From Pseudobowmanella zhangzhouensis (GTDB taxonomy: Bacteria > Pseudomonadota > Gammaproteobacteria > Enterobacterales > Alteromonadaceae), in NCBI RefSeq assembly GCF_042662685.1, contig NZ_JBHSYO010000007.1, positions 62,001-126,000 on the forward strand: 64,000 bases of DNA, read 5' to 3'. The notes under the pieces are model-generated. The model had not been told where the DNA came from and did not search any database. It saw nothing but the letters and a program-made list of their open reading frames with translations. The number at the start of each line of letters is the position of its first letter. The first letter of the stretch is position 1. Of the stretch, positions 1 to 9,415 are shown piece after piece. The position numbers and the translations under genes were made by a program.

Positions 1-1132
1 CCGGAATTAATACGGCAATAAGTAAAGCGTAAACTGGCAGGCGTGCCGAGCATGACATCAGCGGAATCGTCATCATGGTAAACAGGCGTTTTCGTGGAGA
101 CTCGATAGTGCGTGCCGCCATAATCGCCGGGATAGCACAGGCATGACCTGACAGATAAGGGATAAAGCTACGGCCTGACAGACCAAAGTAACTCAAAGGT
201 TTGTGGCAAATCAGCGCCGCGCGGGCCAGATAACCGCTGTCTTCTAGGACACCGATAATCAGGGTTAACACCATGATCTGCGGTACAAACACTAAAAATG
301 ACCCAATCCCGCCAAAAATAGCATCTGACAAGAAGTCCGTTGTCATGCCCTCGCCAGTGAAGCCTGTCACCCACACGGCCAGTTCGCCGATTGCGAATTC
401 CACTGCATCCATAAGTGGTGTGGCCCAGGTAAAAATACTCTGGAACAAAAAGAACATGATAAACAGGAAGGCGACGCCACCGAAGACGTTATTCAGCATG
501 AAGCTGTCGATGCGGTTTTGCTTTTTCAGCACCACGTCCGCATTTACACCGTGATTCTTACTCAGTTCCCGCGCCACGATCAGCGCGTTCTCGGGTGCGA
601 TGGCAGACTGTTCATTGCGGTATTGCTCAGGCTGTCTGGCAATTTCGGGCAGCGCTTTTTGAAATTCGCTCAAACCAATCAGGGTTTTGGCAGACAAAGC
701 AAACACCGGGCTGCCCAGTTCATCGGCAAGTTGGGTGGTATCAATATCGAAACCATAGCGACGCACTTCATCGATCATGTTCAGCACAAACACCACGGTT
801 TTGTCATGGGCCTTGGCAAGTGCCTGAACCTGAAGACCGAACACCAAACTACGCTCCATGCGCGTCGCGTCCAGCACACAGACTACGACGGCTGTGTTCT
901 CTTGTTGCATGGCCTCTTTTAACTTAACGACCGCAATTTCCTCATCTTTGGATAAGGTGTGCAGTGAGTAGGTGCCCGGAAAGTCCACCAGCTCAAATTC
1001 TTTAAACTGTCCGCTTTTTAGTTCCACCGTGACACCGGGGAAATTAGCTACTTTCTGACGTAGTCCGGTGAGCTGGTTAAACAGCAGACTTTTACCGCAG
1101 TTGGGTTTGCCGACAAGAATAATGCGTTTCAT
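1..1132 (-). CDS. feoB: Ferrous iron transporter FeoB, N-terminal part (cut by window edge)
   Basis: FeoB imports Fe2+ through the inner membrane and carries a cytoplasmic G-protein domain. The reverse strand is open from the ATG at 1132 to base 1, so about 377 N-terminal residues are present and the C-terminus lies outside. Visible GTPase motifs are G1 GKPNCGKS (residues 8-15), G3 DFPGTYSL and G4 NMID. They are followed by a helical linker and the first membrane segments of the permease, including the Gate-type stretch ending LSGHACAIPAIMAART. G1 differs slightly from the usual GNPNSGKT. The gene follows feoA by 51 nt in the same direction, as in standard feoAB operons. Identity is secure; completeness cannot be judged. 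Confidence 0.95.
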   Translation of the reverse strand, partial: MKRIILVGKPNCGKSLLFNQLTGLRQKVANFPGVTVELKSGQFKEFELVDFPGTYSLHTLSKDEEIAVVKLKEAMQQENTAVVVCVLDATRMERSLVFGLQVQALAKAHDKTVVFVLNMIDEVRRYGFDIDTTQLADELGSPVFALSAKTLIGLSEFQKALPEIARQPEQYRNEQSAIAPENALIVARELSKNHGVNADVVLKKQNRIDSFMLNNVFGGVAFLFIMFFLFQSIFTWATPLMDAVEFAIGELAVWVTGFTGEGMTTDFLSDAIFGGIGSFLVFVPQIMVLTLIIGVLEDSGYLARAALICHKPLSYFGLSGRSFIPYLSGHACAIPAIMAARTIESPRKRLFTMMTIPLMSCSARLPVYALLIAVLIP

Positions 1133-1183
1133 TAAACTACCTGAACTGTCACTGCCTCATTCAGGGCAGTGAAAAATCGAATA

Positions 1184-1417
1184 TTAGCTAGCGTGGGCGA
1201 GATGAATTTGGTTGGCGACATCGCGTTCCAGTGAATACACGCAGTCTCCCAGTTGTACAACCAGTGGCCCCTGTAATGGCGAGCGACGCAAACAATATAC
1301 GTCCTGTCCCGGAGTAAAGCCCATTTCACTTAGACGTGCCGCCACGGCCGGATTTAGCGCCTGGCTTAAGGCGTCAATCTGAGCAGAATTTTTTGCAGGG
1401 ATTTCCCATAACGTCAT
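1184..1417 (-). CDS. feoA: Ferrous iron transport accessory protein FeoA
   Basis: This 77-residue SH3-like FeoA protein supports FeoB-mediated Fe2+ uptake in the cytoplasm. The family signature is the central stretch ARLSEMGFTPGQDV, followed by a small beta-barrel with the SLERDVANQI ending typical of FeoA. Length matches the family (about 75-85 residues). It lies immediately upstream of feoB and probably shares its transcript. A Fur-box-like sequence lies 23 nt before the start codon, so iron repression is likely. Confidence 0.93.
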   Translation of the reverse strand: MTLWEIPAKNSAQIDALSQALNPAVAARLSEMGFTPGQDVYCLRRSPLQGPLVVQLGDCVYSLERDVANQIHLAHAS

Positions 1418-1439
1418 TGGTGTGCTCCAGCGTCTAAAT

Positions 1440-1458
1440 GATAATTATTATTATTAGC
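1440..1458 (-). promoter_or_regulatory. Candidate Fur box upstream of feoAB
   Basis: The 19-nt sequence starting GATAATTATTATTATTAGC matches the classical Fur consensus GATAATGATAATCATTATC at 15 of 19 positions by hand count. It sits just before feoA, where a Fur repressor site is expected for a ferrous iron uptake operon. The match is read directly; function is inferred. Confidence 0.7.
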
Positions 1459-1643
1459 TTATTTTTCGTTCCGGACAATAGCTGACCGCTGAAAAACCAG
1501 CGGAAAGTAAGTAATACAGCGTTTTTTTTGCGTCAGGTCATGTTTTTACCTGGTGATTGATCCTGTTGCACAGAATGATCTGCGCATTGCTCAAGTGACC
1601 AACTGATCTTATGCTGACATTAACCTTTGCTGGGGATGGTGAT

Positions 1644-2429
1644 ATGAATTCGACAGAGTTTTGGTTGCAGTTAAAACAGGAAGCACAGCTGGTTGCGCAA
1701 AGCGAACCGTTACTGAGTAGCTATCTGCATGCCTGCGTACTGGTGCATCACAACATCGAATCCACACTGAGTTATATGCTGAGCGACACCATTAGTGATG
1801 AAACCGTGTCTGCGCTGGCGTTACGGGAAATGATCGATCAGGCTTATTTGCTCAGTCCTGAATTAGTGGACGATGCCATCGCGGACGTCACAGCTGTCCT
1901 ACAGCGCGATCCTGCGGTAAGCGCTTGTCTATCTGTCATGCTTTATTTTAAAGGGTTTAAGGCCATTCAAATTCATCGTTTGGCCAATTGGCTATGGCAG
2001 CATAAACGTCGCGATCTGGCGTTATTTCTGCAAAGTCGTAATTCCGCCGTCAATGGTGTGGATATTCATCCTGCTGCGAGATTGGGCAAGGGCCTCATGT
2101 TTGATCATGCGACAGGTATTGTTATTGGTGAAACCTGTGTGATTGAAGACAACGTATCGCTATTGCAATCGGTAACACTGGGCGGTACCGGCAATGAATC
2201 AGGGGATCGCCACCCGAAAGTCAGACAGGGCGTCATGATTGGTGCTGGCGCAAAAATCCTTGGCAATATTGAAATTGGCGAAGGCAGTAAGGTCGGTGCT
2301 GGGAGTGTGGTACTCAGCGATGTGCCGCCTCATGTGACTGTGGTTGGCGTGCCGGCTAAAGTCGTCGGTAAACCGCGCTGTACCCGACCGTGCGAAAGTA
2401 TGCAGCAGAATGTGTTAGAAGACGAATAA
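1644..2429 (+). CDS. cysE: Serine O-acetyltransferase
   Basis: CysE acetylates L-serine with acetyl-CoA to O-acetylserine, the first step of cysteine synthesis. The 261-residue product has the N-terminal helical SATase domain (STEFWLQLKQEAQ... through SYML) and a C-terminal left-handed beta helix of hexapeptide repeats with the catalytic-region motif DHATGIVIGET and the loop VTLGGTGNESGDRHP. The ATG at 1644 is preferred over an in-frame start at 1611 because a GGGGAT ribosome site lies about 7 nt upstream and the homologous N-terminus begins here. No neighbouring cysteine genes are present, so it is probably transcribed alone. Confidence 0.93.
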   Translation: MNSTEFWLQLKQEAQLVAQSEPLLSSYLHACVLVHHNIESTLSYMLSDTISDETVSALALREMIDQAYLLSPELVDDAIADVTAVLQRDPAVSACLSVMLYFKGFKAIQIHRLANWLWQHKRRDLALFLQSRNSAVNGVDIHPAARLGKGLMFDHATGIVIGETCVIEDNVSLLQSVTLGGTGNESGDRHPKVRQGVMIGAGAKILGNIEIGEGSKVGAGSVVLSDVPPHVTVVGVPAKVVGKPRCTRPCESMQQNVLEDE

Positions 2430-2521
2430 CTGTAACAGACTATGTCATTTGTAGTCCTGCACTGGTGTTTTTAAGCGGTTCTGTCAAAGTACAGATTGAT
2501 AATAATAAACAGGAACACACC

Positions 2522-4585
2522 ATGCGTTACTCTCTCATTGCGCTTGCCTGTGCTTGCGCACTCAGCGCCTGTAGCCAGGCCCCGGAACAACGTACAAATT
2601 CTTCTGAAACAATTGTTCAGCAACCCGTTGAACAACTCGAATCTGGCGTTTATCTGCAAAATTTTGATAGCAGTGTTAAGCCAGGAGATGATTTCTTTCA
2701 GTATGTGAATGGCTCCTGGCTGGAAAAAACCGATATTCCGGCAGACAAAGCCAGCTATGGCGCTTTCCATATCCTGCACGAGAAATCCCAGGAAGATGTG
2801 ATGGCGATCATCAATGAGGCATCCGCGGGCAATTTTGCGGCGGGCAGCGACGAGCAAAAGGTCGGCGATCTGTATTCCTCCTATATGGACATGGACACCC
2901 GTAACGCATTAGGGGTAACGCCATTGCAGCCTGAGCTGGCAAAAATTGCTGCTTTACAAAACAAAACGGACCTGGCTGCCTATTTTGCCTATGCCAACCG
3001 TTACGGATACGGCGCGCCGTTTGCAATTAACCAATATGTCGATTTCAAAAATCCACAAACCTATATGATCTACGCCTGGCAAGGTGGCATTGGTCTGCCT
3101 GAGCGTGAGTACTATTTCAAAGATGATGAAGCAACCCGCAATATTCGCGCAAAATACCAGGCGCATATTGCTACTGTGCTGACTCTGGCAGGGATTGATG
3201 GCGCTGAGGCCAAAGCGCAAAGCATTATGGCGCTGGAAACCCGCATTGCCGGCGAGCATATGAAAAAAGAGCAGACCCGCGACATGGTTGCTCTGTACAA
3301 CAAATATCCCCTGGACCAGTTGTCGGATCTGATGCCGGACTTTGCATGGGATGTGTTTATGCGCGACATGCAGCTGACCTCGTTGGACGGGTTGGTCGTC
3401 ACCCAGGTGGATTACATGAAGGCCCTGAATCAGATTATTCAGGACACAGATATGGACACCTGGAAAGCGTTTCTGCAGTGGCACCTGGTTAATGCTAACG
3501 CCGCACGCCTGAATGACGCGCTGGATCAAGCCAACTTTGAGTTCTACAGCAAAGTAATGCAGGGCGTTGAAGAGCAACTTCCTCAGTGGCGTCGTGGGGT
3601 TAACCTGCTCAATGGCCACGTGGGTGAGGTCATTGGCAAGGTTTATGTGAAGAAGCACTTCCCGCCTGAAGCTAAAGCTCGCATGGAAAAAATGGTGCAG
3701 AACCTGTTGCTGGCCTATGAGCAAAGCATCAAACAGTTGGACTGGATGACCGAAGAAACCCGCGTACAGGCGCTGGATAAGTTATCTAAATTCACACCGA
3801 AGATCGGGTATCCGGACAAGTGGCAGGACTATACTGCGCTGACTATCAGTAAAGACGATTTGTTTGGCAACCTGCGTCGCTCGGCAGAAGTGAAGTACGC
3901 ACAAATGCTGGAGAAACAGCAGGGACCGGTGCGTAAATATGAGTGGAACATGACGCCACAGACGGTTAATGCCTATTACAGCCCGCCGTCCAATGAAATC
4001 GTCTTCCCTGCAGCGATTCTGCAACCGCCGTTTTTCAATATGGAAGCGGAAGATGCCGTCAATTATGGTGGTATTGGCGCGGTGATCGGTCATGAAATCG
4101 GCCATGGATTTGATGACTCCGGCAGTACCTTCGATGGTGATGGTGTGTTGCGTAATTGGTGGACCGACAACGACCGCGACGAATTCAAACGTCGCACCAG
4201 CGAACTCGTAGCGCAATACAGCGGTTTCCAGGCCCTGCCAGATTTGAACGTGAATGGGGAATTCACCCTGGGTGAAAACATCGGTGATTTAGGTGGCATC
4301 AGTATCGCGCTGAAAGCCTATCATTTATCGCTGAATGGCCAGGAAGCGCCGGTGATGGATGGTTTTACCGGTGATCAACGGGTGTTCATTGGTTTCGGCC
4401 AGGTCTGGGCAGCTAAGCAGCGCGAAGAAGCACTGCGCACTCAGGTATCCACTGATCCTCACAGTCCAGCGAAATTCCGTGCCAATGGATCAGTACGAAA
4501 CGTGCCTGAATTCTACACTGCGTTTGATGTAAAACCCGGTGATGCGCTTTATCTGGCACCGGAGCAACGGGTCAAAATCTGGTAA
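2522..4585 (+). CDS. M13 family zinc metallopeptidase, lipoprotein (PepO/neprilysin-like)
   Basis: This 687-residue endopeptidase belongs to the neprilysin (M13) family and probably trims oligopeptides in the periplasm or at the outer membrane. The N-terminus MRYSLIALACACALSAC has a signal sequence ending in a lipobox (LSAC, Cys17). The body has the M13 markers: substrate-binding NAYYSP, zinc motif HEIGH at residues 524-528, and third ligand in ENIGDLGG (Glu585, Asp589). The C-terminus is VKIW, close to the family's terminal CxxW. An open frame extends upstream to 2390, but the ATG at 2522 starts exactly at the signal peptide. A strong terminator follows. It is not in an obvious operon. Confidence 0.93.
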   Translation: MRYSLIALACACALSACSQAPEQRTNSSETIVQQPVEQLESGVYLQNFDSSVKPGDDFFQYVNGSWLEKTDIPADKASYGAFHILHEKSQEDVMAIINEASAGNFAAGSDEQKVGDLYSSYMDMDTRNALGVTPLQPELAKIAALQNKTDLAAYFAYANRYGYGAPFAINQYVDFKNPQTYMIYAWQGGIGLPEREYYFKDDEATRNIRAKYQAHIATVLTLAGIDGAEAKAQSIMALETRIAGEHMKKEQTRDMVALYNKYPLDQLSDLMPDFAWDVFMRDMQLTSLDGLVVTQVDYMKALNQIIQDTDMDTWKAFLQWHLVNANAARLNDALDQANFEFYSKVMQGVEEQLPQWRRGVNLLNGHVGEVIGKVYVKKHFPPEAKARMEKMVQNLLLAYEQSIKQLDWMTEETRVQALDKLSKFTPKIGYPDKWQDYTALTISKDDLFGNLRRSAEVKYAQMLEKQQGPVRKYEWNMTPQTVNAYYSPPSNEIVFPAAILQPPFFNMEAEDAVNYGGIGAVIGHEIGHGFDDSGSTFDGDGVLRNWWTDNDRDEFKRRTSELVAQYSGFQALPDLNVNGEFTLGENIGDLGGISIALKAYHLSLNGQEAPVMDGFTGDQRVFIGFGQVWAAKQREEALRTQVSTDPHSPAKFRANGSVRNVPEFYTAFDVKPGDALYLAPEQRVKIW

Positions 4586-4599
4586 TGTATTGGTGATTT

Positions 4600-4628
4600 A
4601 AAAGCCCCCGCCTGTCGGGGGCTTTTTA
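4600..4628 (+). terminator. Rho-independent terminator after the M13 peptidase gene
   Basis: A GC-rich stem (AGCCCCCG / CGGGGGCT) followed by a T run begins 15 nt after the stop codon of the M13 peptidase gene. It is well placed to end that transcript. Confidence 0.9.
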
Positions 4629-4733
4629 TTGCTGGCCTGGTAATGGGCTGAGCGCTGTTCTTGGCACAATAAAAACAGTAAAGTTGCTCAGATAAAGCAT
4701 AAAAATCATCATGTTATCGTGAAGGGAAGCGAG

Positions 4734-7361
4734 ATGTTAAAGCGGATTGTTTGGGCAGTATGTTGCTTACTGTTTATCAACAGTAGTTTTGCACAAGATT
4801 ATCAGGTTGTGGCGACACCAGATTGGGTAATGGACGTATCCATTCCAGCCGCGTTGGCATCTGATGAGCAAAATAATGAGGGGCGTGCCTGGTTATTGGT
4901 TGACCGCCAATATCTGTTAGCCCAGCAAAACAGTAGCCGCTTCTACCGTTATGTGAGTCAGGTGACTAGCCCAGAAGGAATTGATGATGCAGCGAGCATT
5001 ACCATCGATTTTACGCCTGGTTATCAGCAGTTACAGCTCCATGCACTGAATGTCATCCGTGATGGACAACGTATCTCACAACTTCATTTAGCGAAGATCG
5101 ATGTTAAGCCTGCTGCAAACGATGCGCAAAGTCGGGTGTATAACCAGGACCAGCAGCTGAGCGTATTGTTGCATGATGTTCAGGTGGGTGATGTGGTCGA
5201 GTACAGCTTTTCCCGCGTTGGCGAAAATCCGCTTTTTGCCGGCCATTTTGCCATATGGTTGGATTTGGCCTGGAGGACATCAGTCGGCAAAGTATCTTAT
5301 CGCTTGGTAAACAGGTCGCAGACGCCTCTTTCGTTCCGTTACCACCGTTCAGATGCGACATTCGATGAGTCTGATGACCAGAGCTTCCTGCTGCAAATAG
5401 ACAATGTGGCTGGGATAAAACCGGATGAAGATTATCCCAATTCGTTTCAACCTTTTCCTTACGTACAGATATCAGACTTTGCATCCTGGCAGCAGGTCGT
5501 TGGGTGGATGTTGCCGAGATTTGAGAGCCGCGAGCGAGACCCTGCAATTTTGAAATTGGCGCAGCAATTATTTGCTGAGTCGATGAATCAGGAGCAAAAA
5601 GCACTTAAGGCATTGAGTTATGTCCAGGACCGCATTCGTTTCGTGGATCCGGATATGGGACTGCACGCGCAGTTGCCGTTGCCGCCAAGCCAGGTGTTAC
5701 AACAGGGATTCGCGGACGTAAAAGACAAAGCACTATTGTTACTAAGTTTGCTTCGTTCGCAGGGGATTGAGTCAAAAATAGCGCTGGTTCACCAGCGGTT
5801 GGGCAAGGCGTTGCCCGAGTTTTTGCCTGCCCAGTACGGTTTCAATCATCTACTAGTACAAGTTGCGCTGGGTGAACAAACCTATTGGTTGGATCCGACC
5901 AGACAACACCAGCAGGGCTCGTTAGACACTTTGTATCAACCGAATCGTCACCATGCCTTGCCTCTGATTGAGGGACAGCGAGACTTGGTCTCTTTACCTC
6001 CACCTGCAAAGCAGCAACAGGTAAAACGGGTCATTGAAGAAATTGATCTGACATCCAGAAGCAACAACATGATGTATAAAATCATTGCGACCTATCAAGG
6101 GTTTTATGCAGATGACCTAAGACGCGAACTGGCGGAAGAGGGTCAGGTTGCGTTGGAGCAAGATTATCTCGGTTTTACGCAAAAATATTATCCGGGCATC
6201 TCGCTGCGCGCTCCTTTACGTATTGATTATGATTACAAAGAAAACATTGTTACCACGACAGAGTTTTACCAGCACGATGATGCCTGGCAACCAGTGGAAA
6301 ACGAGCCAAAAATCGCGATTCAGTTTGAACCTTTTTTAATGGATGACCACCTCAAAGTGCCGGAAGAGGACACTCGAACGATGCCTCTTGCCATTGAGTA
6401 TCCGTTGCACCTATCCCATGTCACTCGTATTTTGCTTGAACCAGGCTCTAGTATGGAGGAGCAGCAACTAGCGGTCGATGATCCGGCGTTCAGTTACACG
6501 AAAAACGTAACATTCAGTGATGGCGTTCTGACTATAGCCTATGACTACTACTCTAAAACTGATGTGGTAAATCCGCAGGATTTTGCACTCTACAAGCAAA
6601 ACCTGCAGAACGCGTATGAAGCCGGTTACTATCAGATCTCGCGTAAAACGTCGCAAATCATTAAAACCACTCAGCCTGCTGAACCTAGAGCACCAAGCGA
6701 AGATGGTGGCGAATTGCAAAATGAAGAACAGGTAAAGCACAACCTTTGGTATGTAGTGGTATTTGCTGGCTTGGCTGGAATGGCGATTATATGGTTAATT
6801 TTTCGTAGCGATCCTAATCCTGTCCAATATACAGAGGGGATGCCATCGTCATCGGTCACTATGGCAATAAATGGCGTTATTTTGCTGATTGCGTTGGGAT
6901 ACACAATCAATGGAATAAGCGATTTCAGTGATTATTTCGACCAGCAAAATTGGACTGAGTTGGCACAAACCTATTCCAGCGGCTTTTTACAGTTGATTGA
7001 AGCCGAACTGGCCTTAATGATTCTAACGTTAAGTGGGCTTTTCGCCGTTAGCCTGTTGTATCTACAGCGACGCCACACCTTTGTTCCGGTATTTTGTGTG
7101 TTGCTGGTTGCAGATGTGCTTTTGGGCATGGTAGATGCCGCGTTGGTCGGCATTATCGGGAGACAGCAAGTCGAATTTACTTTGTTGGATTTCGCTTACC
7201 TGTTGTTGGTTATGCTCGTTGAGGTCATTTGGGTGATATATCTGGCTCTTAACCAATCAGTGAAAGCGACGTTTAATCAGCGTAGCGTCAAAAACCGGCC
7301 CGTTGGCGAGCAGCCAGTAAGGATAACAGCGGTTGAGGATCACACCCCTCTAACACACTGA
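4734..7361 (+). CDS. DUF3857/transglutaminase-like protein with C-terminal DUF2569-like membrane domain; catalytic Cys missing
   Basis: The 875-residue protein begins with a signal peptide (MLKRIVWAVCCLLFINSSFA). A DUF3857-like beta domain (about residues 40-240) and a transglutaminase-like domain (about 270-410) follow. The C-terminus has about five membrane segments resembling DUF2569, including a VKATF ending. In the transglutaminase domain the usual GDCKDK is ADVKDK: Val329 replaces the nucleophilic Cys, while the His (FNHLL) and Asp (YWLDPT) positions remain, so ordinary transglutaminase/protease chemistry is unlikely. It is probably exported, with the large domain in the periplasm. The ATG at 4734 is chosen over the GTG at 4719 because of the preceding AAGGGAAG and the signal peptide. 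Its 3' end overlaps the convergent DTW gene by 74 nt. Function is unknown. Confidence 0.8.
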   Translation: MLKRIVWAVCCLLFINSSFAQDYQVVATPDWVMDVSIPAALASDEQNNEGRAWLLVDRQYLLAQQNSSRFYRYVSQVTSPEGIDDAASITIDFTPGYQQLQLHALNVIRDGQRISQLHLAKIDVKPAANDAQSRVYNQDQQLSVLLHDVQVGDVVEYSFSRVGENPLFAGHFAIWLDLAWRTSVGKVSYRLVNRSQTPLSFRYHRSDATFDESDDQSFLLQIDNVAGIKPDEDYPNSFQPFPYVQISDFASWQQVVGWMLPRFESRERDPAILKLAQQLFAESMNQEQKALKALSYVQDRIRFVDPDMGLHAQLPLPPSQVLQQGFADVKDKALLLLSLLRSQGIESKIALVHQRLGKALPEFLPAQYGFNHLLVQVALGEQTYWLDPTRQHQQGSLDTLYQPNRHHALPLIEGQRDLVSLPPPAKQQQVKRVIEEIDLTSRSNNMMYKIIATYQGFYADDLRRELAEEGQVALEQDYLGFTQKYYPGISLRAPLRIDYDYKENIVTTTEFYQHDDAWQPVENEPKIAIQFEPFLMDDHLKVPEEDTRTMPLAIEYPLHLSHVTRILLEPGSSMEEQQLAVDDPAFSYTKNVTFSDGVLTIAYDYYSKTDVVNPQDFALYKQNLQNAYEAGYYQISRKTSQIIKTTQPAEPRAPSEDGGELQNEEQVKHNLWYVVVFAGLAGMAIIWLIFRSDPNPVQYTEGMPSSSVTMAINGVILLIALGYTINGISDFSDYFDQQNWTELAQTYSSGFLQLIEAELALMILTLSGLFAVSLLYLQRRHTFVPVFCVLLVADVLLGMVDAALVGIIGRQQVEFTLLDFAYLLLVMLVEVIWVIYLALNQSVKATFNQRSVKNRPVGEQPVRITAVEDHTPLTH

Positions 7362-7842
7362 GCGCATACGTGCAGGCTTCCAGCGTTGAAAGTTGCTGTT
7401 CACCTTTGGCGCAGCGCTGATAGGTACTTGGCGGTGGTGAGTCGAGATGCGCGATGGCCAATTGGTGTAACCAGGGGTTACTGCACCACAGCTTATAGGC
7501 TTTTCGCCAGGTGCCGTCCAACAGAATAAGTTGGCTCGGAGGCGCAGTTGGGGCGTTCGGTATTGAGAGCGGCTGACTGTGAGGATTGGGATACAACACA
7601 ACCGCATCGTCCGCGATAGACAGATGTTGAAAATCTGCCGGCTGCTCACCTATGGCAATGGTGCAGTGATTTAAACTCAGTGCCAGTAAACGCGCGGTAT
7701 TTTTTGCCACAGATACTTCGCTGGGATGCTGCAGAATCAGGATCTGACAGTTGTTATCTATTCGCGTTACGCTGTCACACAGGCACACCCGTAATGGGTA
7801 GTGGCATGTGGGACAATACGGACGACGTGGAGATTCTGGCAT
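7288..7842 (-). CDS. DTW-domain protein, probable tRNA-uridine aminocarboxypropyltransferase (TapT-like)
   Basis: DTW-domain enzymes transfer the 3-amino-3-carboxypropyl group of SAM to tRNA uridine (acp3U). The 184-residue product shows an N-terminal Cys cluster YCPTCHYPLRVCLC (probable zinc site), the QHPSE motif and the signature LLDGTWRKAYKLW near residue 110. The C-terminus STLEACTYAL is also typical. In E. coli the equivalent is TapT (YfiP). It converges on, and overlaps, the end of the DUF3857 gene. The family is clear; which tRNA position it modifies cannot be told from sequence. Confidence 0.87.
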   Translation of the reverse strand: MPESPRRPYCPTCHYPLRVCLCDSVTRIDNNCQILILQHPSEVSVAKNTARLLALSLNHCTIAIGEQPADFQHLSIADDAVVLYPNPHSQPLSIPNAPTAPPSQLILLDGTWRKAYKLWCSNPWLHQLAIAHLDSPPPSTYQRCAKGEQQLSTLEACTYALSVLEGCDPQPLLSLLAARQRAGF

Positions 7843-7893
7843 AGTGAAGCGCGATAGATTGCGTAAATCAGCAGGACAAATGAGTTAGCGGGT

Positions 7894-8232
7894 ATGAAAC
7901 AACATTATCAACGCATTTGGCAAACGGTTCAGGCCATCCCTTACGGCAAAATCGCCAGCTATGGCCAAATCGCCGATCTGGCAGGGTTGCCCGGGCGTGC
8001 CAGGCTGGTGGGCAAAGCACTGGGTTTTGTGCCAGAACAAATGGTGGTGCCCTGGTATCGGGTTCTGCGCAGCAACGGGCAGATTGCATTTCCATCAGGC
8101 TCGGCGCACAGTACTCTGCAAACCGGATTGTTGCAGGAAGAGGGGGTCGTGGTGTTGAATAATCGGGTCAAGCTGCGCGATTTTCAGTGGCAACCCAGCC
8201 TGGATGAGATGTTATTTACATTGCAATACTGA
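7894..8232 (+). CDS. atl: Alkyltransferase-like protein (ATL, MGMT fold without the acceptor Cys)
   Basis: The 112-residue protein has the DNA-binding part of O6-methylguanine-DNA methyltransferase: the IPYGKIASYGQIA helix-turn-helix region and the active-site loop. The loop reads PWYRVL where true methyltransferases have PCHRV, so the alkyl acceptor Cys is replaced by Trp, as in E. coli YbaZ/eAtl. Such proteins bind O6-alkylguanine and route it to nucleotide excision repair instead of repairing it. The gene starts 51 nt from the divergent DTW gene and is followed 9 nt later by a small secreted-protein gene. Confidence 0.9.
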   Translation: MKQHYQRIWQTVQAIPYGKIASYGQIADLAGLPGRARLVGKALGFVPEQMVVPWYRVLRSNGQIAFPSGSAHSTLQTGLLQEEGVVVLNNRVKLRDFQWQPSLDEMLFTLQY

Positions 8233-8241
8233 GAGAAAACA

Positions 8242-8682
8242 ATGAAAAAATGGATAGCCTTATTGAGTGTATTGTCATTCACAGTCTTAGCCCAGGGCAG
8301 TAAAGAAGACCTTGAAAATCAGTTGCATGCATTCCTGACTGGAGCCAGTGTGAACGATGCTCAGATTCACAACCAGTTCTGGGCAAGTGACTTGGTGTAT
8401 ACCAGTTCTTCAGGTACCCGCTTCGGTAAAGATGTTCTGATGCAGGGCGTAAATGGTGAAGGCAAGGTCGACAATCCGGCTGTGCTGTATAGCGCGGATG
8501 ATGTGCATATACGCCTATTGGATAACATTGCGTTGCTGGACTTTACTCTGGTGGCAACCGATAGCGCCAACGCCAATCAGAAAAGTTATTACTTAAACAG
8601 TGGCGTGTTTGTCTGGCGTGATGAGCGCTGGCAAGCGGTTAACTGGCAGGCAACCAAAAAGGCATTGCCAACTAAGGATTGA
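8242..8682 (+). CDS. Secreted small protein with NTF2/DUF4440-like fold
   Basis: The 146-residue product has a signal peptide (MKKWIALLSVLSFTVLAQG). The remainder looks like a SnoaL/DUF4440 cone fold: a helix with an early FWASDLVYTSSSGTRF, a DVLMQGV helix and a C-terminal strand pair ending GVFVWRDERWQAVNWQ. These folds often bind small molecules or serve as scaffolds, and no catalytic residue is evident. It is 9 nt downstream of atl, so co-transcription is likely, and its 3' end overlaps rsmJ by 11 nt in convergent orientation. Confidence 0.65.
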   Translation: MKKWIALLSVLSFTVLAQGSKEDLENQLHAFLTGASVNDAQIHNQFWASDLVYTSSSGTRFGKDVLMQGVNGEGKVDNPAVLYSADDVHIRLLDNIALLDFTLVATDSANANQKSYYLNSGVFVWRDERWQAVNWQATKKALPTKD

Positions 8683-9415
8683 GATAGATATCGAAACGAT
8701 TGGCTTTGCCTTTCATTTCAATCGAAGGCTTACATTCTGCCAAATAGGGCGCGTTGGCGGGTCGCTTGACCACCACGCGTTTTTTGGCCAGCTGACGCGC
8801 CGGTGCCAATAACCCATCGGCATCCAGATCCGGCCCCAACAGCAACTGAAACAAGCGCATATCTTTTTTGACCGCCGCAGATTTCTTGCGGTGTGGAAAC
8901 ATAGGGTCGAGATAAACCACATCCGGTTGTTCGTCTTGCCAGTTTTGCATCGCTTGCAGTGCAGGCACATTCAACAAACGCATACGCTGCACGGCCGGAT
9001 CTGCTATGCCGCGCTGTAAGCCATCCTCAAGCAGCGCCGCCACGATTGGGCTGCGCTCTGTCATTGTTACCGAACAGCCCAGATTGGCCAGAATAAACGC
9101 GTCGCGGCCAAGCCCTGCGGTGGCATCGAATACCGTGAGATGATAATTGCCTTTTACTCCCACTGCCTTGGCGACGGCCTCCTTGAGTCCGCCACCGTGC
9201 TCACGACGCCAGCTCATGGCGGCGCTGATAAAATCCACCATCACGCCACCAGTCTTCGGTTCATCCAGATTCTTGAGCTGCAGACCCTCTGTCTCGAGGC
9301 TAAGTATTAAGCCGTGTTGCGCTTGTTGGCCATAAACAAAGCCGTATTTGGCAGCCAGTTGGCGAGCAGTCTCCTGCCGATTCGGATCCTGACAAAGTAA
9401 GCTAAAATCAGGCAT
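8672..9415 (-). CDS. rsmJ: 16S rRNA (guanine1516-N2)-methyltransferase RsmJ
   Basis: RsmJ uses SAM to methylate N2 of G1516 in 16S rRNA. The product (247 residues) has the glycine-rich SAM loop FDATAGLGRDAFILA, the TERSP acidic strand end, and the substrate motif DPMFPHRKKSA (the DPPY-like motif IV of N-methyltransferases). The ATG at 9415 is preferred to longer frames because it gives MPDFSLLC and overlaps the recG stop codon by 8 nt, suggesting translational coupling at the end of the gmk-recG operon. Confidence 0.92.
   Translation of the reverse strand: MPDFSLLCQDPNRQETARQLAAKYGFVYGQQAQHGLILSLETEGLQLKNLDEPKTGGVMVDFISAAMSWRREHGGGLKEAVAKAVGVKGNYHLTVFDATAGLGRDAFILANLGCSVTMTERSPIVAALLEDGLQRGIADPAVQRMRLLNVPALQAMQNWQDEQPDVVYLDPMFPHRKKSAAVKKDMRLFQLLLGPDLDADGLLAPARQLAKKRVVVKRPANAPYLAECKPSIEMKGKANRFDIYLNP

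Noticed and set aside
2954..3724. 256-residue minus-strand open frame
   Set aside because: Antisense to the M13 peptidase gene, with no recognisable domain.
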